The position numbers and the translations under genes are program-made. From Planctomycetia bacterium (GTDB taxonomy: Bacteria; Planctomycetota; Planctomycetia; Planctomycetales; Planctomycetaceae), in NCBI GenBank assembly GCA_026400935.1, contig JAPLNX010000059.1, positions 1 to 39,895 on the forward strand: DNA of 39,895 nt, read 5' to 3'. Positions 17,284 through 25,312 of the stretch are shown here, one piece after another. How positions within the stretch are numbered: position 1 is the first letter of the stretch; every line of letters starts with the position of its first letter. The notes under the pieces were generated by a model. It was given only the letters and a program-made list of their open reading frames with translations. It searched no databases and was not told the origin of the DNA.

Positions 17284-20200
17284 ATGATTAATGACGTTGT
17301 CATACTTATTCCGAGCCACAGCCTGGAAGATTTCCCGACAGACCTCGGTGAAAAGCCAGCCGAAGGTCTGCTCAATGCATTCGCCGTCGCGTGGCATCCG
17401 TGGTTCCTCGCTCAGACGAGATCACTGCCGGGGCGGCATCGTGCTGATTGTCCGCCGGAACCGATTGTCGGGCGTTTGATCATTGTGCCGACGACGTGCG
17501 AGGACAGCTTGCCTTATGACTGGATTACTCAGCAACGTGAGGCTGGTTCGTTTGTCATCAATGGCGAGCACAAACGAGACGAGATGTTGCAAGCGGCTCT
17601 CGCTGCGACTCAAAACTGGTCGCCGCTGCCTCGGACAACTTCTGTGACGCCGACTCTCGATGCCGAGAGGTCGGCGATCGAGACCACTGAACCACGAATG
17701 GTGACTCCCGAATCGCTCGACCAAGAGTTGGTCGCCGACTTCCTCGCGTTGGGCACGGCCCACTTGATGATCGAGTTGTTGTCACGGCAGATGCACTACT
17801 TCGGCGAGATTGACGAAATGCGTTTGCGGCGCGAAGCAGTCGCTGCGGCGGAGGCATTGATCGACGGGCGGCTCGATGACGTGAAGCTGCGGTTGGCTGC
17901 CTGTTTTGAGGCACTGCATGAGGCTCGCGAGCGGTTTTATCCCGTCGATTCGTATCTGCTCGATTTGTGTTTGCTGGTGCCGAAGACGGCGGATGAGAAC
18001 TTGCCGCGACTGTTGACTGATTCGAAACCGATCAGCTTCTTGATGACGGCACGCGATGCCGAGCAGCTCGCCGCCGACAAGCCGGAGATTGCGAAACTGC
18101 TTCGCGAGGCGGTGCAACGTGAGACGGCGGAAGTGCTCGGCGGCGAATGGCGTGAAGTTCCGTCGCCGGTGATGCCGCTGGAATCGGTCCTGCATGATGT
18201 GCGACGGGGTCAGGCGGCTTGCAAACGGCTCTTCAGCCGCGAGCCGACGACATGGGGGCGGCGGCGGTTCGGATTGCACACGCTGGCCCCGCAACTGACG
18301 GCGAAATGCGGATACAAGGGGGCGATGCACTTCCTGTTGGACGACGGAATTTATCCCGACGCGGAGAACAGCAAGCTCCGCTGGGAGGGTTGCGATCACA
18401 CGACGATCGACGCGATCTCGCGGCTGCCGCTCGCCGCCGACGGAGCGACCAGTTATCTGCGGCTGCCGCAACGACTGGCCGAAGCGATGCAGCAGGATCA
18501 AGGAGCGGGACTGATCCTCGCCCGTTGGCCCGATGTCAAAAGCGTCTTCTTTCACGATCTGCTGCGGATCGGCAAGTATTCGCCGGTGCTCGGACGCTTC
18601 GCCACGTTTCGCGAGTTCTTCGAGCGAACCGACACGCCGATGCGGCACACGCAGCACTTGGCCGGAGAATATCTCTCGCCTTTTCTGACTCGTTCGGTCG
18701 CGGGGCGCGAGCCCGATCCGATCGGTCGCTTCATCGAACACTTCGCTCGACGGCAGCGTTTTGATGCGGCGTTGTGGCTGCGGAACATCGCCGCCGTTTT
18801 GCGAGGCCGCAAGCTGAACGACGTCGAAGATCCGTCGATCGAGCACCTTGTGGAAGACGCCGGGCCGAGTGTGAGCGACGCACCGGCGACGACGGATCAA
18901 CTTTATCCGGAGCGAGATCGTGCCGACGCGGCGATCACCGAATTGAAGTCGATTGGTCAGCGAGAACTGGCTCAGACGGTGATGCACGGCGCAACCGACA
19001 AAGCGCCGGGGTTGTTGGTCGTCAATCCGTTGTCGTTCGCGCGCCGAGTGCCGATCGCTTTGCCACAGGGGGTTCGTCTGGCGGGCATGGGCGGGCCGGT
19101 CAAAGGGATTCACTCGGAAGGCCCGAACGATTCGGCGCTCGTCGAAGTTCCCGGCTGCGGATTCGTCTGGCTGCCGACATTGGCGAGCGGCGCGGCCGCC
19201 ACCAAGAAAGATCAGGGCGAGGCGAAGACGCCGCTCGTGGAAGACAACGTCCTGCGGAACGAGTTCTTCGAGGTTCACATCAGCCCGGAAACCGGCGGGA
19301 TTCAGCGGCTGAAGGAATACGGCCGCAAGCCGAATCGTTTGAGTCAGCAATTGGCGTATCGGTTTGCGCGCGAGCGAACGGTCACGGTCACGGAGGACGA
19401 CCGCGAGTTTGAAGAGAAGACGTTTTACTCGGACGTCCGCTGCCTCGGCGTCGAGGTCATCAGCCGCGGGCCGTATCTCGGCGAAGTGCAGACTTTCGGC
19501 GAGATCGTCGATCAGAAGACGGACGCGGTGCTGGCGACGTTTCGGCAGCGATTCCGTTTGTGGCGCGGTCGGCGGATGGTCGATGTCGATATCATCCTGG
19601 ATGCGGTCAAGATGCCGGACGGCGATCCGTGGTCGAACTATTTCGGCGTTCGCTGGGCGTGGCTCGACAGCACGGCGGTGTTGACGCGGTCGGTGCTCGG
19701 AGCGGCTCAACCGATCGGTCACGAGCGGTTTGAAAGCCCGCATTTCATCGAGATCGCGGACGACGACACGCGGACGACGATCCTCACGCACGGCCTGCCG
19801 TTTCATCGGACGACGGGCCGGCGGATGTGTGATTCGCTGTTGATCGTCGAAGGGGAACGCTGCCGCCGCTTTCGGTTTTCGATCGGCTTCGAGCAGCCGT
19901 ATCCGCTGCAAGCCGCGCTCGACGCGACCGCTCCGGCGTTCGTCATGCCGACGGAATCTGGGCCGCCGCGTTGCGGATCGACCGGCTGGTTCCTGCATCT
20001 GGACGCGCCCGACGTGCAGCTCACGCGACTCACGGCGTTGATGGACGAACCGCGAAGCGATCTCCCGTCGTGGGAAGTGACGGAGCCGTCGTCGGTCCCG
20101 TCCGGCAACGGCTTCGCAGTGCGGTTGCAAGAGACGGAAGGGCGGCGGCAGAGTATCGCGCTGCGTTGTTTTCGCACGCCGTTGACCGTTCGTCAGCGTG

Positions 20201-20355
20201 ACTTCACCGGCCGCACGACAGGCCGACCGACGATCGACGGCGAGATCGTCCGTTTGGATTTGTCGCCGTTTGAGATCACCGACCTGGAATTGCGATTTGA
20301 TCCCCCGCCCGTCACTGTTCCCGACGCGGATGCGGCGGCAACAACCATTGATTGA
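17284..20355 (+). CDS. GH38-like (alpha-mannosidase-related) protein
   Basis: The 1023-residue protein has no signal peptide and is probably cytoplasmic. The C-terminal half has features of the GH38 beta-sandwich region: LLVVNPLSFARRVPI (about 577-591) and VLRNEFFEVHISPETGGIQRL (about 655-675), where GH38 enzymes have their NPLSF and LEN(E/Y) blocks. The N-terminal ~550 residues start VVILIPSHSLEDFP and contain FLLDDGIYPDAENSKLRWEG; a relationship to the GH38 catalytic barrel is possible, but I cannot place the nucleophile. So family membership is likely and activity unknown. It is GC-richer than its neighbours, and the antisense frame is open for 875 codons as a consequence. The cmk start follows 10 bases after its stop. 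Confidence 0.72.
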   Translation: MINDVVILIPSHSLEDFPTDLGEKPAEGLLNAFAVAWHPWFLAQTRSLPGRHRADCPPEPIVGRLIIVPTTCEDSLPYDWITQQREAGSFVINGEHKRDEMLQAALAATQNWSPLPRTTSVTPTLDAERSAIETTEPRMVTPESLDQELVADFLALGTAHLMIELLSRQMHYFGEIDEMRLRREAVAAAEALIDGRLDDVKLRLAACFEALHEARERFYPVDSYLLDLCLLVPKTADENLPRLLTDSKPISFLMTARDAEQLAADKPEIAKLLREAVQRETAEVLGGEWREVPSPVMPLESVLHDVRRGQAACKRLFSREPTTWGRRRFGLHTLAPQLTAKCGYKGAMHFLLDDGIYPDAENSKLRWEGCDHTTIDAISRLPLAADGATSYLRLPQRLAEAMQQDQGAGLILARWPDVKSVFFHDLLRIGKYSPVLGRFATFREFFERTDTPMRHTQHLAGEYLSPFLTRSVAGREPDPIGRFIEHFARRQRFDAALWLRNIAAVLRGRKLNDVEDPSIEHLVEDAGPSVSDAPATTDQLYPERDRADAAITELKSIGQRELAQTVMHGATDKAPGLLVVNPLSFARRVPIALPQGVRLAGMGGPVKGIHSEGPNDSALVEVPGCGFVWLPTLASGAAATKKDQGEAKTPLVEDNVLRNEFFEVHISPETGGIQRLKEYGRKPNRLSQQLAYRFARERTVTVTEDDREFEEKTFYSDVRCLGVEVISRGPYLGEVQTFGEIVDQKTDAVLATFRQRFRLWRGRRMVDVDIILDAVKMPDGDPWSNYFGVRWAWLDSTAVLTRSVLGAAQPIGHERFESPHFIEIADDDTRTTILTHGLPFHRTTGRRMCDSLLIVEGERCRRFRFSIGFEQPYPLQAALDATAPAFVMPTESGPPRCGSTGWFLHLDAPDVQLTRLTALMDEPRSDLPSWEVTEPSSVPSGNGFAVRLQETEGRRQSIALRCFRTPLTVRQRDFTGRTTGRPTIDGEIVRLDLSPFEITDLELRFDPPPVTVPDADAAATTID

Positions 20356-20365
20356 TGAGTGCTTC

Positions 20366-21019
20366 ATGATTGTGACGATCGACGGACCTGCTGGATCGGG
20401 AAAGAGCACCGCCGCGCGCGGGCTGGCCGATCGGTTGCACTTTGAATTTCTTGATACAGGTGCGATGTATCGAGCGGTCGCGTGGAGTTGCTTACGTCAG
20501 TCGATTGACCTGCACGATACCGATGCGGTCGCGACCTGTGCCGCCGCAATGAAGCTGAGACTTGAATTGCATCACGTCTTTGTTGATGGCCACGACGTGA
20601 CTTCGGAAATCCGGACGCCACATGCGGCACAAGGGAGTTCAATCGTGGCGTCGAATCCTGGTGTTCGTCGGGAACTCGCCGCACGACAACGCGAATTCGC
20701 GGAAGGACGAAACATCGTCACAGAAGGACGCGATCAAGGAACTGCTGTTTTCCCGCACGCTGAGTGCAAGTTCTACGTGACTGCGGCTCCGGAAGAGCGA
20801 GCGTTGCGCAGACAGCGAGAACTGCGAGAAAAACACGAGCATGATGTCCCATTAGAAGACATCTTGCAGCAGATCCGCGAACGCGACGCCCGTGACAAGA
20901 CACGCATCATCGACCCGCTCCGCGCGGCGGAAGACGCCAGTCGCATCGATACATCAGGGCTTGCACCCGAAGCGGTCCTCGATCAACTCGAACGCATTGT
21001 GCGGGAGCGGATGCGGTAA
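20366..21019 (+). CDS. cmk: Cytidylate kinase
   Basis: The 217-residue enzyme phosphorylates CMP and dCMP using ATP. Visible are the P-loop GPAGSGKST (about 7-15), FLDTGAMYRAVAW (about 28-40), the VTEGRDQGTAVFPHAECKFYVTA block (the family's GRD-GT-VFP motif), and the lid region RERDARDKTRIIDPLRAAEDA. The ATG at 20366 is chosen because it starts directly at MIVTIDGPAGSGKST; an upstream in-frame ATG would overlap the previous gene. It is 10 bp after the GH38-like gene and 16 bp from the convergent DUF1549/DUF1553 gene. Confidence 0.96.
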   Translation: MIVTIDGPAGSGKSTAARGLADRLHFEFLDTGAMYRAVAWSCLRQSIDLHDTDAVATCAAAMKLRLELHHVFVDGHDVTSEIRTPHAAQGSSIVASNPGVRRELAARQREFAEGRNIVTEGRDQGTAVFPHAECKFYVTAAPEERALRRQRELREKHEHDVPLEDILQQIRERDARDKTRIIDPLRAAEDASRIDTSGLAPEAVLDQLERIVRERMR

Positions 21020-21035
21020 CTATCCGACCTGAGAA

Positions 21036-23459
21036 TTACTCGATGAATTGAAACTCGTTGCTCGCCAACAAGGCTTGTGCATACTGTCGCCAAGCCACTT
21101 CCAGCGAACTCCCGTCCGCTTGCGAGGCTTTGAAAAACTCAACTCCGAGGTTTGTTTCATCAGTTGTCGGCTCGCGAGTGAATAACATGCGGTGAGCCAG
21201 ACGAACTTGCTCACTCACATCGTTTGAACCTTCGGAGCGAATTCGCCGTGACAGCGCTTCCGCTCGTGATTGCATGAGTGAGCTGTTCAGAACAAAGAGT
21301 TGTTGCAGCGGAGTTGTCGTTTGCGTCCGCGAACCGCTGTGAGCCACCGGATCAGGGAAGTCGTGTAAACGCAGAATATCCGACAATTCGCGACGTCGAA
21401 TCGTGCCATAAATTGTGCGTCGATGATGACTCACATCACCCAGCTCCCGATTATCGCCCCCTAACGATCGATCCAATTCACCGGTCACGACCAACATCGC
21501 ATCGCGCCACGCTTCGACGTCGAGCTTTCTGACCGGCATACGAGCCAGCCAAATGTTGTCGGGATCGCTTCGGGCAGCGGAGGGCTGAGGACGGTGAGCG
21601 GAAGGATCGGTTCCGTGTGCTGAACTCTGACGATAGGTGGCGGACAGCACGAGTTCTCGATGCAGCCACTTCAGCGACCAGCCGTGTTGAATGAATCGGG
21701 CGGCGAGGTCGTCGAGCAATTCGGGGTGCGATGGCTTCTCGCCTTGCGTGCCGAAGTTGCTCGGCGTCGTCACGAGTCCGCGTCCGAAATGCGCCGCCCA
21801 GATGCGATTCACGATCACTCGCGCGACGAGCGGTGCGGCATCGGTGACGATCGCGTTCGCCAGTTCCAGCCGACCGCTCCCTTTTTGAAACGGCGTCGGT
21901 TCGGCCGGTGAGAGGACCGACATGAAACGACGCGACACGATGCTGCCGGGGTTCGCCGCGTTGCCGCGAATTTGCATCGGGACGTTTTGCGGTTCATTCA
22001 CTTTGTATTCGAGCTTCGTGCGGTTCGGCCCGTCGGGCAGAACCAACATGCTCGCTTCCGTCACGGCAAACGCGGCGGGGGTGTCGAGCTGCGGAGTTTT
22101 ACGAAGCTCTTCAATTTCCGCTCGCAACAATTCGAGTTGCTTCGGAGCGTCCTCGGGCAGCGGCTTCGTCGCGTCGAGTTTCTTAATCTGCTCTTGGATC
22201 TCTTTGATTTTGGCCCGCGCTTGCGACGCGGCGTTCGCCAAATCACTGGCGATGATCGGTCGGTCCTCCAACTTGATACTCGCCAGCACGCCCGCCAAAC
22301 CGTAGTAGTCGTGCTGTGTGATTGGATCAAACTTGTGATCGTGACACCGAGCACACGCGACTGTCAGCCCAAGAAACGTCGCACCAACTGCTTCGATGCG
22401 CTCTTCCCACTCTTCGGCGACAACTTGCTTGATGACGTTCTGGTCGAGCTTCAATTCCTTCCAATACGAGGGACTCAATCCCAAAAAACCGAGCGCCGCC
22501 GAGTCGGGTGGTTGAAAACCTTCGAGCAAGTCAGCGGCCAACTGCTTGCGGACGAACTCGTCATAAGGCAGGTCTTTGTTGAACGCTTTCACGACCCAAT
22601 CACGATACAGCCACGCCTTCGCCGGTTCGGTGCGCCACTGTTCCAAGACGTCCGCGTATCGCGCCAGATCAAGCCAGTATCGCCCCCAACGTTCGCCATA
22701 ATTCGGCGACGCGAGGTATCGCTCGACGAGTCGTTCGTAAGCCTCTTCGTTTGTGTCGGCGACAAACTCATCGACCTCATCCTGAGTCGGCGGCAGCCCG
22801 AGCAGATCGAATTTCAGCCGCCGAATCAGCACAGCTCTTGTCGCCATCGGTGACGGGGCGAGCTTGTGTTCTTGTTGAGCAGCAAGAAGGAAGTTGTCGA
22901 TGCGAGTCCGAGCGTTTTCCGTTCGTAGTTCCGCCTTTAGGCGGTCCTCGCTCGAACCGCCTGAAGGCGGAAATACGAACTTCTGCGACAGCGGCTGAAA
23001 CGCCCAATGCTTCTTTCCCTCAGCAATATCAATCTGCCGCCGAGCCGCCTTCACGTTGCTGGCAGCCGGAAACGGCAATCCGCGACGCACCCACTCCGCC
23101 AGCACGGCAACTTCCGCCTCCGGCATTTTGCCCGCCGGAGGCATCTGCACGTTTTCGTTGTCATACCGAATGGCCTGAATAATCAGACTCTTCTCCACGT
23201 CATCCAAGACCGCCGCCGGTCCGCTGTCACCCCCCGTAAGAATCGCTTCGCGACTGTCGAGCAACAGCCCACCTTTCAACTTTTCAGCCTTTGCCGAATG
23301 ACACTCAAAGCAACGTTGCGCGAGGATCGGCCGAACTCGCTTCTCGAAGTAGTCGAGGTCCGCCGCTGAGGCGGTGTCGCCTTTCGGCGTCTGCTCTTGT
23401 GCCAAAAGAATCGCCGTCCCCACAGTGAAAACGGCGAGTGAGGTCAAACAGCTTTTCAT
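21036..23459 (-). CDS. PSCyt1-DUF1549-DUF1553 exported protein
   Basis: The 807-residue planctomycete-type protein has a signal peptide (about 1-20), then a PSCyt1 domain (about 35-130) with CFECH at 50-54. DUF1549 follows from about 185 (RIDNFLLAA, LLGLPPTQDEVDEF, ERWGRYWLDLARYAD, and CARCHDHKFDPI about 367-378), then DUF1553 to the end (VNRIWAAHFGRGLV, NFGTQGEKPSHPELLDDLA, SATYRQSS, LQQLFVLNSS and LLASNEFQFIE). The family is abundant in planctomycetes; function is unknown, with a role in polymer or sulfated-glycan degradation proposed. The linker at 160-180 is encoded by a palindromic repeat. It is 3 bp after the Tat-exported protein's stop, suggesting coupling. Confidence 0.94.
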   Translation of the reverse strand: MKSCLTSLAVFTVGTAILLAQEQTPKGDTASAADLDYFEKRVRPILAQRCFECHSAKAEKLKGGLLLDSREAILTGGDSGPAAVLDDVEKSLIIQAIRYDNENVQMPPAGKMPEAEVAVLAEWVRRGLPFPAASNVKAARRQIDIAEGKKHWAFQPLSQKFVFPPSGGSSEDRLKAELRTENARTRIDNFLLAAQQEHKLAPSPMATRAVLIRRLKFDLLGLPPTQDEVDEFVADTNEEAYERLVERYLASPNYGERWGRYWLDLARYADVLEQWRTEPAKAWLYRDWVVKAFNKDLPYDEFVRKQLAADLLEGFQPPDSAALGFLGLSPSYWKELKLDQNVIKQVVAEEWEERIEAVGATFLGLTVACARCHDHKFDPITQHDYYGLAGVLASIKLEDRPIIASDLANAASQARAKIKEIQEQIKKLDATKPLPEDAPKQLELLRAEIEELRKTPQLDTPAAFAVTEASMLVLPDGPNRTKLEYKVNEPQNVPMQIRGNAANPGSIVSRRFMSVLSPAEPTPFQKGSGRLELANAIVTDAAPLVARVIVNRIWAAHFGRGLVTTPSNFGTQGEKPSHPELLDDLAARFIQHGWSLKWLHRELVLSATYRQSSAHGTDPSAHRPQPSAARSDPDNIWLARMPVRKLDVEAWRDAMLVVTGELDRSLGGDNRELGDVSHHRRTIYGTIRRRELSDILRLHDFPDPVAHSGSRTQTTTPLQQLFVLNSSLMQSRAEALSRRIRSEGSNDVSEQVRLAHRMLFTREPTTDETNLGVEFFKASQADGSSLEVAWRQYAQALLASNEFQFIE
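22921..22980. repeat. 60-bp palindrome inside the DUF1549/DUF1553 gene
   Basis: Arms of 25 bases at 22921-22945 and 22956-22980 are inverted copies with two mismatches, around a 10-base centre. The core of each arm is CCGCCTTTAGGCGG or CCGCCTGAAGGCGG. The reading frame stays open through it and encodes KFVFPPSGGSSEDRLKAELR, residues 160-179, at the join between PSCyt1 and DUF1549. The sequence looks like a mobile palindrome tolerated in an interdomain linker. Confidence 0.88.
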
Positions 23460-23462
23460 AAC

Positions 23463-25025
23463 TTATGCCTTCAACAACTCCATTGCCTCATCGCAGCCGG
23501 CTGCCGGGTTGCCGAATTCGCTGGCGGTGACGCGGGCGAGCGCGGTGAGTTGTCGCCAGCGGAAGGGTTGCCGGGTGTTGGCAAACTCTTCTGCGGCGGT
23601 GCGGTAATACTTCTCGGCGTGCAGGGCACCGTCTTCGCTGATCGCGTACTTCAGCAGCAGATCGAGCACCGGGCGGGGCGAATGCTTCAACTCGCCGCAG
23701 AGATGAATGAGTGCCGCGGCGCGGGCTTGATCGTTCCCTCGAATGGCCGAGTCCGCTTCTTGCAGCAAGACGTTCGTATCGCGTGAGGTGATCTTTTCGA
23801 GATGCTCGGTGTGCGGTCGCGGTTGCCAGGCGAGGAAATCGCCGCCGCGATTGATGCGGTCATAGGCTACTTGGAACGCACCGAGAATCGTGCAAGCAAA
23901 TTGATTGCGAGCGTTGCTGAACTTGACCATGTTCCGCCAAGCATTGGCCGAGTCGCTGGCGTGAACGCCGATCGAATCGCCATGCACGCTGCCGACCGGT
24001 TTGCCCGCGCTGATCTCGCCGGGGCGACGTCCCGAATCACGTAACACCAGTTGGTTCGCTACGAGTGAGATCGCTTCGCAGATTGCATCGGGGGCAATTC
24101 CATCCGCCAACGCGGCACCGGCTGCGTCGGCCGCTTGATCGGGAGTCGCCTTGAAAAGCGTCTGACTGAACGCTTCGACCCACGCATCGTCGGGAACTCG
24201 CGTGCCGGGAGTACGTCCTGCGAGCTTGTGCTGATCGAACATCTTCGGCAACAAAGAACGAGGCCGATCGAATTCAGCACTGCGGTTGTCTCGTTGCTCG
24301 CTCTTCACGCAGTAACGGACGGACTGCCGCAACATCGTCAGGGCTTGGTCTGATCCGACGAGATCAAGCAACGCATAAGCTCGGTACGGCAACACGACGC
24401 GATGCACCTCGGTGTTGTCATGCACGGCATATAGAACCGAGTTAAATGCCTCTTCGGGAGATGTCGCAACTGCCGCGAAAGTTTGCTCGGCGACGTTGAC
24501 GTTCTTGCCATGCACGGCGTTTCGAACTGCATCACCCGGTTCAGTTCCGGTCGGCAGGCTGCCAGCAGTAATTGGATGCAGCACTTCTTTCTCGCGACCA
24601 CCGAATTCGTGAATGCGGTTTGTGTTGCGATACAGCACTTTGAGGACAGGCAACGCTTGCTGATCTTTCGGCAGCTCCATCGCCATCTGATAAGCGGGCA
24701 TCATCGCCATCATCGTGTGGAAGCCGATGTAGTCTTCGCCACCAAACGTTCTCGCGTTCGCCAGAGCGGCCGCGGCAACGAGCTGTTTCAATTCCGTGCC
24801 GGTTCGCAGCTTCTCGACGAGCGTCGGCAGCAACTTTTTGACCTGCGTCTCTTGCATGAGACAGACAAGCGACTCGAGGCTGCCGAACGTCAGCGCATTC
24901 GCCTCCGCTCCTTCCACGACTGCGGCAGGCGACAAGCCGAGATCAACCGCCGCGCTCAGGCCAACTCCTGCCACCAACATGCCACGACCAACATCCGCTA
25001 AGAACTCACGACGGGAACGACGCAT
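23463..25025 (-). CDS. Tat-exported protein of unknown function
   Basis: The 520-residue protein begins MRRSRREFLADVGRGMLVAG, a twin-arginine signal (RRxFL), so is exported folded, perhaps carrying a cofactor. The body is mostly helical with HTMMAMMPAYQMAM near residue 120. I do not recognise the family. The start at 25025 is favoured over an upstream start because GAGGAGGT lies 5 bases before it. It heads a two-gene unit with the DUF1549/DUF1553 protein, 3 bp downstream. A more usual partner of DUF1553 proteins in planctomycetes is the Tat-exported DUF1501 protein; this is not one as far as I can tell. Confidence 0.82.
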   Translation of the reverse strand: MRRSRREFLADVGRGMLVAGVGLSAAVDLGLSPAAVVEGAEANALTFGSLESLVCLMQETQVKKLLPTLVEKLRTGTELKQLVAAAALANARTFGGEDYIGFHTMMAMMPAYQMAMELPKDQQALPVLKVLYRNTNRIHEFGGREKEVLHPITAGSLPTGTEPGDAVRNAVHGKNVNVAEQTFAAVATSPEEAFNSVLYAVHDNTEVHRVVLPYRAYALLDLVGSDQALTMLRQSVRYCVKSEQRDNRSAEFDRPRSLLPKMFDQHKLAGRTPGTRVPDDAWVEAFSQTLFKATPDQAADAAGAALADGIAPDAICEAISLVANQLVLRDSGRRPGEISAGKPVGSVHGDSIGVHASDSANAWRNMVKFSNARNQFACTILGAFQVAYDRINRGGDFLAWQPRPHTEHLEKITSRDTNVLLQEADSAIRGNDQARAAALIHLCGELKHSPRPVLDLLLKYAISEDGALHAEKYYRTAAEEFANTRQPFRWRQLTALARVTASEFGNPAAGCDEAMELLKA

Positions 25026-25312
25026 GATGACCTCCTCAAACACAAGATTCGGAAAAGAGGCTCGCACAGCGCGGGCAAGTCGAGGCGGAGCATATCGTGT
25101 TTTTGCGAAGATGGGCAGGACTTTTGCGGAAAATGGCGAGGTTGGAGAACCTTCGATTCGACGCACTATGGATTCCTATAGACCGGTTTTGCTTGGCAGT
25201 CGTATAAACCCGCCCCCTTGCGGTGGCAGACTTTGCCGCTGTTGTGAACTGGGAATGTCCTGTCGAATCGTTCGTTTCTATCCCACCGTCGTTTTGCCCA
25301 TCGGGAGCCCCC
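25026..25312. other. Intergenic region with divergent starts
   Basis: The 287 bases lie between the Tat-exported protein (minus) and the LptD-like protein (plus). A TATAAA at 25203-25208 could be a -10 box for the plus-strand gene, but no good -35 lies 16-18 bases before it. No other structure was seen. Confidence 0.35.

Noticed and set aside
17782-20409. 875-codon open frame on the minus strand
   Set aside because: It is antisense to the GH38-like gene, has an Arg/Gln/His-rich composition with no recognised motif, and arises from the high GC of the coding strand.
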